Of a stretch of DNA of 64,000 bases, positions 8,908 through 17,310 are shown one piece after another. The stretch's first letter is position 1, and every line of letters begins with the position of its first letter. Source of the DNA: Alphaproteobacteria bacterium HT1-32 (GTDB lineage: Bacteria; Pseudomonadota; Alphaproteobacteria; Rhodospirillales; HT1-32); the NCBI GenBank assembly GCA_009649675.1, contig WJPL01000004.1, forward strand, positions 62,001 to 126,000, in the 5' to 3' direction. The translations under genes were made by a program, and so were the position numbers. Below the pieces are notes generated by a model. The model did not search any database. It saw only the letters and a list, made by a program, of their open reading frames with translations, and was not told where the DNA came from.

Positions 8908-9858
8908 CTACGCTTCAATCCACCGGGGCCAGTTTGTCGAGTTTGGATCAACGCCAGGGCCCAGAGTGTCTCGGACCTCGCGTTTCAGGATGGTAATCAG
9001 CTTTTCCGCCATCCGGTCGAGCGATGGGTGTTGTCGCCAGCAAAGACAAACGAAATGGCCGGAATCGACAACGGTTTCAAATGGGGCGATGAGCGTGCCC
9101 CGCCTCAAAGCGTCGGCAACTTTCATTCGTTCGCCGAGGGCAATGCCGTAACCTTCTGTAGCGGCATGGTATGCTGTCATTCCGCTGTCGACAGTCATGC
9201 AGTTGGCCTGATCAATGTTGCCTATTCCGGCCCGGTGTATCCAGTCGTTCCACTGGACACTTACATGACGGTAAACCAGCAGGGGATGTTCAAAAATCTG
9301 TTGTGGCAGTTCCAGGGGGGCATCAATGCCGGCCCGTCGGGGGCAGCATACAGGTGTGAAGGATTCGAGATAGAGACGTACAACGCGGAATTTATCAGAG
9401 CCGCGAGGGGCGAAGTAGTCAGGCACTACCGCGAAATCAATGTCCCGGTATGCGATGTCTGCGCTTGTCACATCAAGGCTCAGGTGAAGTTCGAAATCAT
9501 GAACGGCTGACTTGATCCGGTTCATGCGAGGTGCCAGCCAATGCGCGCCAAGTGTCGGCAGGGACCATACAATATGCCGGGCGCCAGATTTGGTTCGTTG
9601 CTGCAGTCTCTCTGTCACGACTCTGATCTGGTTGAACGACCTGGTGACACTTTCATGATAGGTGCGTCCTGCCGGGGACAAGGAAACACCACGGGTATGG
9701 CGTTCAAACAGTTTCAATCCGAGGTGAGTTTCCAATAATTGGATATACCGGCTTACAGAGCCGACAGAGACGTTCAGTTCTTCTGCTGCATCCCTGAAAC
9801 TCTCATGTCGGCCAGTTACCTCAAACGTTCTGAGGGCATTTGGAGATGGCAGTTCCAT
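8908..9858 (-). CDS. LysR-family regulator, GcvA-like
   Basis: A 316-residue LTTR. The N-terminal winged helix-turn-helix (about 5-65) contains ALRTFEVTGRHESFRDAAEEL and VSRYIQLLE. The effector domain (about 90-300) has the GcvA-subgroup pattern (LPTLGAHWLAPRM, IDFAVVPDYF, GYGIALGERM). It is divergent from dctPQM, with a 17-bp perfect inverted repeat beginning only 6 bp upstream of its start codon, which suggests autoregulation plus control of the TRAP operon. The likely ligand is the TRAP substrate or its product. It has normal length and no defect is visible. Confidence 0.88.
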   Translation of the reverse strand: MELPSPNALRTFEVTGRHESFRDAAEELNVSVGSVSRYIQLLETHLGLKLFERHTRGVSLSPAGRTYHESVTRSFNQIRVVTERLQQRTKSGARHIVWSLPTLGAHWLAPRMNRIKSAVHDFELHLSLDVTSADIAYRDIDFAVVPDYFAPRGSDKFRVVRLYLESFTPVCCPRRAGIDAPLELPQQIFEHPLLVYRHVSVQWNDWIHRAGIGNIDQANCMTVDSGMTAYHAATEGYGIALGERMKVADALRRGTLIAPFETVVDSGHFVCLCWRQHPSLDRMAEKLITILKREVRDTLGPGVDPNSTNWPRWIEA

Positions 9859-9864
9859 GGCCGT

Positions 9865-9907
9865 AATTACCCATAGTGTTCAATAAATTAGAACACTATG
9901 GGTAATT
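9865..9907. promoter_or_regulatory. Perfect 17-bp inverted repeat, probable operator between lysR and dctP
   Basis: The arms AATTACCCATAGTGTTC (9865-9881) and its exact reverse complement (9891-9907) are separated by 9 AT-rich bases. The site lies immediately upstream of the LysR start and about 170 bp upstream of dctP. The arms are longer than a usual T-N11-A LTTR box, so a dedicated repressor site or an RNA hairpin in the lysR leader are alternatives. Confidence 0.6.
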
Positions 9908-10079
9908 CTTTGAAATTGCAATCCGATGAAACGTGACGCAAAAACCATGCGGCGGAGTTGGCAGAAAACCCGGTTTGTCCGGCAAATTTTTTGATTCCCC
10001 CGCTGCATTTGGCGCGCCGAAAACCGCAGACGGCAGCTTTCCGAATGCATCACATAATAAAGTTGGGAGAAGTCCAGAG

Positions 10080-11048
10080 ATGAGAAGTTCAGTTTTAGGG
10101 GCTCTGACATTTGCAGCGATGTCAGCGGTTACTGTTGCCGCAAATGCTCAAGCTGTAGAGGTCCGTATTGCGAGCCATGTATCCGAGGCATCGCCGCTCT
10201 ATGAAAATGCCTTGCTCTTCGTCGACGAAATCAACAAGAAATTGCCGGGTAAGTTTGACTTCGGGTTTTTCCCGAACGGTCAGTTGGGTAAAGAGCCTGC
10301 CCTGATCGACAATATCAAACTTGGTACCCTTGAAATGGGTATGGTTGGCGGCAGTGTTCTGAAGCTTGACGATAAGCTTGGCCTGTTTGATCTGCCGTGG
10401 CTGTTCAAAGACAGAGCACATGTGGTTCGCAGTGTGAAAGGCGAGCTTGGCCGTCAGGTTATTGCCCGTCTTGAAGACAAGCAGAACTTCATCGTGCTTG
10501 GTATTTATGAGAGTGGCTTCCGCCATGTCATCAACACGAAGCATTCAATCAAAACGCCAGAAGATATGAAGGGGCTGAAGATTCGCGTTGCCGGCTCGAA
10601 GTACAAGCGAGATGGTTTTGCCGCGATGGGTGCGGACCCGGTTCCTGTTGCATGGCAGGAGACCTTTACGGCCATTCAGCAGGGTGTTGTGGATGGTGCA
10701 GAAGCAGCCCTTTATGGCCATTACAGCGCGAACCTGTACGAGATTGCTGAAAATCTCAGCCTGACCAGTCACAATTTCGGCCCTTCGTTTCTGATCATGT
10801 CGAAAGCCTTTTTTGCGAAACTCAGCGATGAGGATCAGAAGATATTCCGGGATGTTGCCCGGGATATGATTGATGAAGCCTATGCGCAGGCTGCCCGTCA
10901 GGAGAAAGGCTATCTGGACAAGATGGCTGCACAGATCAGCGTCAATGATGTGGATCCGATACCGTTTCAGGTGAAGGCCAAGTCGGTTTACGACAATTAC
11001 ACATCTCAGTTCGGTACGGACTGGCTCGATCTGGTACGGGGGAAATAA
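10080..11048 (+). CDS. dctP: TRAP transporter periplasmic binding protein DctP
   Basis: A 322-residue protein with a Sec signal peptide (MRSSVLGALTFAAMSAVTVA, cleavage near ANA-QA). The mature part is a DctP/SiaP-type solute receptor: VEVRIASHVSEASP, FFPNGQLGKEPALIDNIKLG, and KGLKIRVAGS, where the Arg is the position that normally clamps the ligand carboxylate, then VPVAWQETFTAIQQGVVDGAEA. The ATG at 10080 is preferred over upstream in-frame starts because GGGAGAAG precedes it and the signal peptide begins there. It is the first gene of dctPQM-cyclase. The ligand is expected to be a small organic acid. Confidence 0.92.
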   Translation: MRSSVLGALTFAAMSAVTVAANAQAVEVRIASHVSEASPLYENALLFVDEINKKLPGKFDFGFFPNGQLGKEPALIDNIKLGTLEMGMVGGSVLKLDDKLGLFDLPWLFKDRAHVVRSVKGELGRQVIARLEDKQNFIVLGIYESGFRHVINTKHSIKTPEDMKGLKIRVAGSKYKRDGFAAMGADPVPVAWQETFTAIQQGVVDGAEAALYGHYSANLYEIAENLSLTSHNFGPSFLIMSKAFFAKLSDEDQKIFRDVARDMIDEAYAQAARQEKGYLDKMAAQISVNDVDPIPFQVKAKSVYDNYTSQFGTDWLDLVRGK

Positions 11049-11090
11049 GGTGTCTTCTTACTCTTTCCGACAGTGTCTGAGTAGGGTGTC

Positions 11091-11579
11091 ATGAAGTTGG
11101 TCATTTATTTGGACCGCGTGATGGCTGTTGTCGCTGCACTGCTTGTGGCGACAACGGCTATTATCACCTGCGTTGCTGTTTTCTTCCGGTCCGTGGTGGG
11201 GGCTTCTCTTCCCTGGCCGGAGGAAATCAGTGGCAACCTTCTTGTCTGGACAAGCTTCGCCGGCGCTTATATTGCCGCCCGGACGCATGGGCATATAGCG
11301 TTTGATCTTGTGGTTGATAAGGTGCCGCTGAAGTTGCGGAAAATTCTTTTGACCGCAAACGATCTCATGCTGTGCATGTTCTTCGGCTTGCTCTTCTGGT
11401 TGTCCTGGCAGGCGATTTCCGTCGTTGGCGGCAGTTCTCTGGAGACAGTCCCCCTCCCCAAAGGTTTGTTCATGGCGGCGATTCCTTTCGGCGCCGGGAC
11501 TCTGATTATCGCTATCCTCGCGGGTACGTATGAGCGCTGGAAAGGCGTGACAGAAGGAGCGGAACAGTGGTCGGAGTAA
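11091..11579 (+). CDS. dctQ: TRAP transporter small membrane subunit DctQ
   Basis: A 162-residue protein with four hydrophobic helices (about 8-30, 45-65, 85-108, 125-148) and the DctQ-type stretch PWPEEISGNLLVWTSFAGAY. It links the periplasmic receptor with the large permease in the inner membrane. It begins 42 bp after dctP and its last 13 bases overlap dctM, indicating translational coupling. Confidence 0.92.
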   Translation: MKLVIYLDRVMAVVAALLVATTAIITCVAVFFRSVVGASLPWPEEISGNLLVWTSFAGAYIAARTHGHIAFDLVVDKVPLKLRKILLTANDLMLCMFFGLLFWLSWQAISVVGGSSLETVPLPKGLFMAAIPFGAGTLIIAILAGTYERWKGVTEGAEQWSE

Positions 11580-12826
11580 TTGTCGGTATTTTGCTGCTGT
11601 TCCTGGCTCTCGGGATTCCTGTGGGCTTTGGTCTTATGCTCACGGGTGCCGCTGGCATGTGGCTCAGCGATATCCCGCTGCTCACAATCCCCGTTCAGAT
11701 GTTCTCTGGAATGGATAGTTTTCCGTTGCTGGCCATCCCGATGTTCATTCTCATGGGTGAACTGATGTCGGCTACGAGTATCGCCGAACGTCTTATACAG
11801 CTGGCGGCCGCACTGGTTGGCTGGTTGCGTGGTGGTCTCAGTCAGATCAATGTGCTGACCAGTATGTTCATGGCAGAAATGAGCGGGTCTGGAGTTGCTG
11901 ATGCGGCTGCAGTCAGCAAAATTTTTGTGCCGGAAATGGAAAAGCAGGGATATCCCCGGGCGTTCGCTGCTGCGATTACGGCATCGTCGGCGACACTTGG
12001 TATTATTATCCCGCCATCAATTCCTGCTGTGCTTTACGGCGTTACCACGAATACGTCGATCCGGGATTTGTTTATTGCCGGTATCGTGCCGGGAATCATC
12101 CTTGGTGGCGGCTTCATGATCGCAAACTACATTTTTGCGAGAAAAGGAAATTTCCCGGTCGACAGCGCATTTGAAGTGGCCCGTCTGGGTGTTGCGTTCA
12201 AACGTGCCCTTGTGCCGCTGATGATCCCGGTTCTGGTGATCGGGGGGCTTATTGTCGGCTTCTTCACACCAACCGAAGCATCGGGTATCGGTGTGTTTAT
12301 TGCTTTCGTGTTTGGCCTTCTGTTGAGCCGTGACCTTACTTTCCGGAAGATTTTCGAGGTTCTGACGGCTACGGCCAGGCAGGCATCAGTCGTGATGATG
12401 CTGATTGCCGGTTCGGCCATTCTCGGGCAGGTGCTGGCAAACGAGCGTATTCCGCAAGGTCTGGCGGCTGGCCTCGGTGCGCTTACAGACAACTATGTTC
12501 TGATGCTATTGCTGATCAACCTGCTGTTGATTGCTTTGGGCATGATACTTCATGCGACTGCGACGATCATCATCGTTGTGCCAATTCTTCTGCCTCTGGC
12601 ACAGCAGATTGGCATTGATCCGGTTCATTTCGGGATCATCGTCTGTCTCAATCTTGGTATCGGTCAGCAGACACCACCTGTGGCTTCGATCGTGCTGACG
12701 GTTTGCTCGGTCACGGGTGTCAAACTCGAAGAGATCATGCGTTACAACAAGTGGTTCATTCTGGTGATGTTCACGGTTCTGATGCTGGTTTCCTACCTTC
12801 CCATAACGGCGCTGTGGTTTCGCTGA
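11567..12826 (+). CDS. dctM: TRAP transporter large permease DctM
   Basis: A 419-residue, roughly 12-helix permease that uses the sodium gradient to drive uptake. DctM hallmarks are ALGIPVGFGLMLTGAAGMW, FPLLAIPMFILMGELM, EMSGSGVADAAAVSKIFVPEM, ASSATLGIIIPPSIPAVLYG, FFTPTEASGIGVF and NLGIGQQTPPVA. The GTG at 11567 lies inside the end of dctQ. Length and motifs are complete. Confidence 0.94.
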   Translation: MVGVIVGILLLFLALGIPVGFGLMLTGAAGMWLSDIPLLTIPVQMFSGMDSFPLLAIPMFILMGELMSATSIAERLIQLAAALVGWLRGGLSQINVLTSMFMAEMSGSGVADAAAVSKIFVPEMEKQGYPRAFAAAITASSATLGIIIPPSIPAVLYGVTTNTSIRDLFIAGIVPGIILGGGFMIANYIFARKGNFPVDSAFEVARLGVAFKRALVPLMIPVLVIGGLIVGFFTPTEASGIGVFIAFVFGLLLSRDLTFRKIFEVLTATARQASVVMMLIAGSAILGQVLANERIPQGLAAGLGALTDNYVLMLLLINLLLIALGMILHATATIIIVVPILLPLAQQIGIDPVHFGIIVCLNLGIGQQTPPVASIVLTVCSVTGVKLEEIMRYNKWFILVMFTVLMLVSYLPITALWFR

Positions 12827-12879
12827 GGCGCTGTAACTCAACTTACGACCGGCATGGTTAAGTGCCGAAGAGGTATCAA

Positions 12880-13905
12880 ATGACGAAAAACTGGGTCAAT
12901 CGACCTGAAGGATCGACCTGGGCTGACTGGGGTGATGAGGATGAGCTAGGCCGGGTCAATCTGCTCAATCCGGAACGGGTCAGGGCTGCGGCCGCAGAAA
13001 TTCAGGAAGGTCTGACTTTCTGTCTGTCGCTGCCGTTGAATCTGCCCGGCGGGAACAGTGTGAATCCAAAGCGGTTTCCGCCGCGATTCGGGACGGTGAA
13101 TTATCCGCCGAACACGGATGGGGCATATTACAATATGGCCTGGGAGCAGCATCAGCCCGGTAATAAGGATGTGTCCTCTGACGAGTTCACGACGCTGTGG
13201 AACCAGTACTCAACACAATGGGACAGCTTCGCGCATTTCGGCACCCTGTTTGACGTCGATGGTGACGGTGTTGAACGCCGGGTCTATTACAATGGTTTCC
13301 GTGCGGATGAAGATGTGCTGGGCCCTGACCATCCGGATGGTCAGGGGGCGCGTCGTCTTTCTGTCGCAGGAATGGCAAAAGCCGGCATGCAGGGCCGTGG
13401 TGTGCTGCTCGACATGGTGCCGCATGTCGGTACAGAACGCAGCGTTATTGGATATGACGCGCTGATGAGGATGCTGGATGCGGACGGGATCGAGATTGAG
13501 GAGGGTGATTTCTTTCTCTTCCATACCGGCTGGGACAATCTGATTCTCGAAATGAACGGTCAACCTGACGCAGAAAAACTGCATAAGTCGGGTGCGGTGC
13601 TGAATGGGTATGATGACAGGCTGCTGGACTGGATTACGGATAGTGGTGTCGTTGCGCTGATTTCCGATAACCTGGCAATTGAAGATGCGCATGGGTACGG
13701 GACAACCCGGAATGGCTGTTCACGGTTACCGATCCATCGTCACTGCCTTTTCAGACTTGGTGTACATCTGGGTGAACTCTGGCATCTGGCTGAATTGTCT
13801 GCGGCGCTGCGGAAGCATGGGCGCTCGCGCTTCATGCTGACGGCACCGCCCCTGTATCTGCCCGGAGCAGTTGGTTCGCCCCTGACACCGATTGCGACGA
13901 TATAG
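12880..13905 (+). CDS. Cyclase-family (kynurenine formamidase-like) metal hydrolase
   Basis: A 341-residue member of the cyclase superfamily (PF04199): STWADWGDEDELGRVNLLNPE at the N-terminus, a QWDSFAHFG metal-site segment, then GRGVLLDM and FFLFHTGW. Members hydrolyse N-formyl amides, lactones or cyclic amides, or act in isatin and similar ring-opening steps. The ATG at 12880 has AAGAGG 7 bases upstream, so it is preferred over the in-frame GTG at 12862. It lies 53 bp after dctM and before a terminator, so it is probably the last gene of the TRAP operon and acts on the imported compound. The exact substrate is unknown. Confidence 0.82.
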   Translation: MTKNWVNRPEGSTWADWGDEDELGRVNLLNPERVRAAAAEIQEGLTFCLSLPLNLPGGNSVNPKRFPPRFGTVNYPPNTDGAYYNMAWEQHQPGNKDVSSDEFTTLWNQYSTQWDSFAHFGTLFDVDGDGVERRVYYNGFRADEDVLGPDHPDGQGARRLSVAGMAKAGMQGRGVLLDMVPHVGTERSVIGYDALMRMLDADGIEIEEGDFFLFHTGWDNLILEMNGQPDAEKLHKSGAVLNGYDDRLLDWITDSGVVALISDNLAIEDAHGYGTTRNGCSRLPIHRHCLFRLGVHLGELWHLAELSAALRKHGRSRFMLTAPPLYLPGAVGSPLTPIATI

Positions 13906-13953
13906 GGATATCTGAAGACTCTATATTCTGAGAATTGAGTTTCCGCATAAAAC

Positions 13954-13988
13954 ATTGCCGCTCCCTTATCGGGGAGCGGCAATTTTAT
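13954..13988. terminator. Rho-independent terminator, bidirectional
   Basis: A 12-bp perfect stem (ATTGCCGCTCCC with its complement, loop of 6) is followed by TTTTATT. It sits between the convergent ends of the TRAP/cyclase operon and the PepSY gene and has A/T-rich flanks on both sides. Confidence 0.85.
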
Positions 13989-13995
13989 TGTGCGC

Positions 13996-15408
13996 CTAAG
14001 AGAATGCGCGTTTCAGGGTTGGAATGCGTGAGAGGATCACCTGATCGACTGCCATGACGACAAGGATTGCAATTCCGGCCATCGGGAAGGCGAGTGAGAC
14101 GGCCAGTCCCACAAGCACGGCACCCTGCCAGAGTGGCATGTTTCTCGGCAAGGCGGGGGCTGCCAGACGGATTGCACCTGCAGGACGACGCCTGAACCAC
14201 ATCACAACACTGCTCAGACAGAGGAACAGGACGGACAGGCAGATTGCCGTATTTGCCAGAACACTCCAGAGACCAAGGGTTCCCATATGCAGGGCAATAC
14301 CGACAGCCATGGCCTGCCCGGCGAGAGAATAGTCTTCAAAGCGAATATCAGCGAGCACCTTGCCCGTGTACTGATCGATGTGAACCGTGCGGTCAGACAT
14401 CGGGTCCGGGCTGTCCGTACTCATGGAATCCCGGCTGAAAGTATAGACGCCGGAAGCCCCGCCCGGCAGGTTCATCTGGTAACGACCGTCAAATCCGATC
14501 CGGCGGGCGAGATTGTCCATGTTGTCGATCGTCATTGCCGTTCCTTCCGGCATGACTGCCAGGCCAGCCTGACTGCCTGATGCTGGCATCGGCGTTTGTT
14601 CCAGTGCCCAGGGCACTTCCTTCGGGCCGTGGTTCATGCTGGCATGGGTTTCGTCCGACAGGGGGACATTATCCCATTTCTCTGCCGGAAAAGTATTCCA
14701 TGCCTGAACAAATTTACCGCCCCATACACTGGCCCAGGACAGGCCGGAGACCAGAAAGAACACCAGAAACAGCGACAGCCACAGACCAAGAACGCCATGC
14801 AGTGATTTCCACAGGCTCCGGCCCTTTTGCGAGAATGCGGGGATCAGGGCAGAGCGCCAACCGGCACCCCGTGGCCACCACATGTAAAGACCTGTTCCGA
14901 TCAGGACCATGCCGAGGGATGCCGCGATCTCAATCATCAGGTCGCCGGTGTCACCCAGCAGCAGGCTGCCGTGAACATTGTCGGCAAAATCATACCACCC
15001 GCTGCGTCGGGGAAAGTCTGTGATGACTTTTGCGGTATAGGGGTCAACGACGACGGTGGTCGCAACGCCGTCAAGATCAACACGAAAAATAGCCGCCAGA
15101 TCCTCGGCGCGGGGGGCGACATATTGTTTCAGCGTACCACCGGGAACGGCGGCGACGGCAGCGTCTGCCTGTGCTGATACAGGTTGAACAACAGCCTGCG
15201 GGACAACCGAAATGCGTTCACCGTCGCGCCCGTCGATAAGGGCAATCCAGGCCATGGTCATGCCGGTAATGGCCAGTATGGCAAAAAAAGGAATGACGTA
15301 GAGACCGGCATAGAAATGCCAGCGCCATGCCGCGAGATAGAATTTATTGACGGAATCCGTCGTCGTGGCGTCGTCGGTTGAGACGCCGTCCGTATTGGTT
15401 GAGACCAT
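13996..15408 (-). CDS. PepSY-associated TM helix protein (iron-regulated membrane protein family)
   Basis: A 470-residue inner-membrane protein with a helix at about 20-45 (WRWHFYAGLYVIPFFAILAITG), a periplasmic PepSY region, a second helix pair near 140-170 and 200-225 (SLHGVLGLWLSLFLVFFLVSG), another PepSY region, then helices to the C-terminus. The WRWHFYAGL and H-rich helices resemble PepSY_TM proteins found with siderophore or ferric reductase functions. The ATG at 15408 is chosen for the GAGGAG before it; upstream in-frame codons are possible. It is transcribed with the DUF2946 gene. No TonB receptor is in view, so an iron/copper role is family inference. Confidence 0.82.
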   Translation of the reverse strand: MVSTNTDGVSTDDATTTDSVNKFYLAAWRWHFYAGLYVIPFFAILAITGMTMAWIALIDGRDGERISVVPQAVVQPVSAQADAAVAAVPGGTLKQYVAPRAEDLAAIFRVDLDGVATTVVVDPYTAKVITDFPRRSGWYDFADNVHGSLLLGDTGDLMIEIAASLGMVLIGTGLYMWWPRGAGWRSALIPAFSQKGRSLWKSLHGVLGLWLSLFLVFFLVSGLSWASVWGGKFVQAWNTFPAEKWDNVPLSDETHASMNHGPKEVPWALEQTPMPASGSQAGLAVMPEGTAMTIDNMDNLARRIGFDGRYQMNLPGGASGVYTFSRDSMSTDSPDPMSDRTVHIDQYTGKVLADIRFEDYSLAGQAMAVGIALHMGTLGLWSVLANTAICLSVLFLCLSSVVMWFRRRPAGAIRLAAPALPRNMPLWQGAVLVGLAVSLAFPMAGIAILVVMAVDQVILSRIPTLKRAFS

Positions 15409-15449
15409 GTGTCTCTCCTCTGGTTTGATGACGATGTGAGTGCTTGAAA

Positions 15450-15824
15450 TCAAACCAGAGGTGGCGGTGCCCTTGCGTTGTGAGTGTTGTGGGTATCCCG
15501 TGACAGCAAGGCAGACTTGCCATGTCCGGGTATCCAGTGACTGTAATCTGTTGGGGTAAGCAGCAGGTTGCCGGCAGTGACAGCCACAGCCTGAGCCTGC
15601 ATCGACCAGTCACAGGGCGCGCGCCTGTCTTCTTCGACGGGCTGGCCGTGCTGGTCAACGGTGATGGTTTGAAAACTGTCGCCGGAACAGATGACGATCT
15701 CGATGCCACCCTTTGAGAAGACCGGCATCGTGCTGACAGAGAAAATGGCGAACAGCATCAGGGGCAAAAATAATGCCGCTACCACCATTCTCCGTATGTC
15801 TGACTGTCTCAGCGTCTTCAGCAT
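15450..15824 (-). CDS. DUF2946-like small membrane/periplasmic protein
   Basis: A 124-residue protein with one N-terminal hydrophobic segment (MVVAALFLPLMLFAIFSV), then IVICSGDSFQTITVD, HGQPV and PCDW. This order of a single Cys, a short beta pair and a Cys-containing CDW is typical of DUF2946 proteins, which often sit beside TonB or copper/iron genes. The C-terminus is His/Pro/Ala rich. It ends 41 bp before the PepSY gene. The start is uncertain: ATG 15824 gives a sensible signal/TM segment, while TTG 15866 is also open; neither has a good ribosome site. Confidence 0.6.
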   Translation of the reverse strand: MLKTLRQSDIRRMVVAALFLPLMLFAIFSVSTMPVFSKGGIEIVICSGDSFQTITVDQHGQPVEEDRRAPCDWSMQAQAVAVTAGNLLLTPTDYSHWIPGHGKSALLSRDTHNTHNARAPPPLV

Positions 15825-15926
15825 GGCGGCAGGGTTATAGCAATCTGTGGTCTGGTTAAACCTCAAAAATGCATGCCCTGAATACTATCCGAAACGCGAA
15901 TGAAATGATGCCCGGGATTTACGAAA

Positions 15927-15940
15927 GAACATTTATGTTC
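15927..15940. promoter_or_regulatory. Palindrome GAACATTTATGTTC upstream of the DUF2946-PepSY pair
   Basis: A 14-bp near-palindrome (6-bp arms, 2-base centre) about 100 bp upstream of the DUF2946 start, in a non-coding AT-rich gap. It could be an operator. It does not look like a canonical Fur box. Confidence 0.35.
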
Positions 15941-16001
15941 CAATAATCAGGCGATGGTTCCCGGAGGCCAGTGGCCCCAGGGGGGGGCGGTAGTTCCGGT
16001 G

Positions 16002-17162
16002 TTACACCATGCCTTCCAGCACCTGCTTCAGGTTGGCTTTGCCTTCGAAGCCCAGTCCGGGAAGCTGTGGCAGGGCCACGCGTCCGCTGGTAATCTGAAG
16101 GCCATCGGTGAAGCCCCCGATCGGCTGATGGGTATAGGGGTAGACTTCGGTTCCGCCGAGCCCGAGCCCTGCTGTGATATGCAGAGACAGCAGATGGCCG
16201 CCGTGGGGATAGAGGCTGTCCCGTGACCAGCCCATTTTTTCCATGATGGCGATGGTCCGGATATATTCGCAGATGCCGTAGCTGAGAGCGCAGTCAAACT
16301 GCAGGATATCCCTGTCCTGTCGCAGGCCGCCATAGCGCAGCAGATTCATGGCATCCCAGCTGGACAACAGGCATTCCCCGGTCGCCAGCGGCCCGTCATA
16401 GATGCGGGCTATCTCTGCCTGCAGATCATAGTCGAGCGGATAGCCGGGCTCCTCGAGCCAGCGCAGGCCATAGGGCTGAATGGCTTTGGCGAAGGTCACG
16501 GCGTCCTCAAGCCGGAACCTGCCATTGGCATCGATTGCCAGCTGGTTTGCGGGAAGGACTTCTAGAACGGCTTCGATACGGCGCAGATCTTCATCAAGCG
16601 GCGCACCTGCCCCCTTGATCTTGATCACGGTGAAGCCATCATCAAGATAGCGGCGCATTTCATCCTGTAGTGCAGAATAGCCATTACCTTCGGTGTAGTA
16701 GCCGCCACCGACATAAACAAAAACCTCATCCGGAACCTGTCCGGTCCCGTATCTTTTCGACAGGAAGGTGTGGAGAGGTTCTTCAGCGATCTTCGCAGCG
16801 GCGTCCCATATCGCCATGTCGATGGTGGCAACAGCAATTGCCCGGTCGCCATGGCCACCCGGTTTTTCTTTCTGCATCATGCAGTCCCAGACCCGGAAAG
16901 GGTCGAGATTGTCGCCGGCCTCATTGACCAGATCTTCCGGCTTTGCAGCCAGCAGGCGGGGGATCAGCCGTTCACGGCAGATTGCGTTCTGGCTGTATCG
17001 TCCGGAGCCGCTGAAGCCATAGCCGACAACAGGTTTTCCATCCCGGATGACATCGGTGATGACAGCAACGAAACCGGTGGTCATGTCACTGAAATCCATC
17101 ACTGCATTTGATCGTTTCTCACCCGTGTGGAGGGTGAATTCCCTGATGTCAGTAATGCGCAT
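16002..17162 (-). CDS. tarD: D-tartrate dehydratase-like enolase-superfamily enzyme
   Basis: A 386-residue mandelate racemase/enolase-superfamily protein. The catalytic set expected for D-tartrate dehydratase is present: K100 (EKPGGHG), the KxK pair K181/K183, metal ligands D211/N213 (DANGR), E237 and E263 (TGECLLSSWDA), and H320 in YPHGGH. Wider signatures (GYGF..GRY, DNLDP.RVW, QFDCALSYGICEY, AGLGLGG) also match what I recall of the Bradyrhizobium enzyme, which dehydrates D-tartrate to oxaloacetate. Related acid-sugar dehydratases cannot be excluded. It is divergent from an Ldh-family dehydrogenase across a 148-bp gap and is near TTT transporters, which fits dicarboxylate catabolism. Confidence 0.75.
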   Translation of the reverse strand: MRITDIREFTLHTGEKRSNAVMDFSDMTTGFVAVITDVIRDGKPVVGYGFSGSGRYSQNAICRERLIPRLLAAKPEDLVNEAGDNLDPFRVWDCMMQKEKPGGHGDRAIAVATIDMAIWDAAAKIAEEPLHTFLSKRYGTGQVPDEVFVYVGGGYYTEGNGYSALQDEMRRYLDDGFTVIKIKGAGAPLDEDLRRIEAVLEVLPANQLAIDANGRFRLEDAVTFAKAIQPYGLRWLEEPGYPLDYDLQAEIARIYDGPLATGECLLSSWDAMNLLRYGGLRQDRDILQFDCALSYGICEYIRTIAIMEKMGWSRDSLYPHGGHLLSLHITAGLGLGGTEVYPYTHQPIGGFTDGLQITSGRVALPQLPGLGFEGKANLKQVLEGMV

Positions 17163-17310
17163 ATGTCTGTTCTCTTTCTGTGAATTCCGGGCTGGAGTTT
17201 CGTTTTTGTCCGTTGTCTCGTCTCCACGGCCCGCTTAGTGTCCGCGCCGGATGATGCGACCGTAACTGACGGGTCGTGCATGACAGGGCGACCATCTGAA
17301 AGGGCTGGAA

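Noticed and set aside
15927-15940. Fur box upstream of the PepSY pair
   Set aside because: The palindrome does not resemble the GATAAT-type Fur consensus; only a generic operator call is supported.
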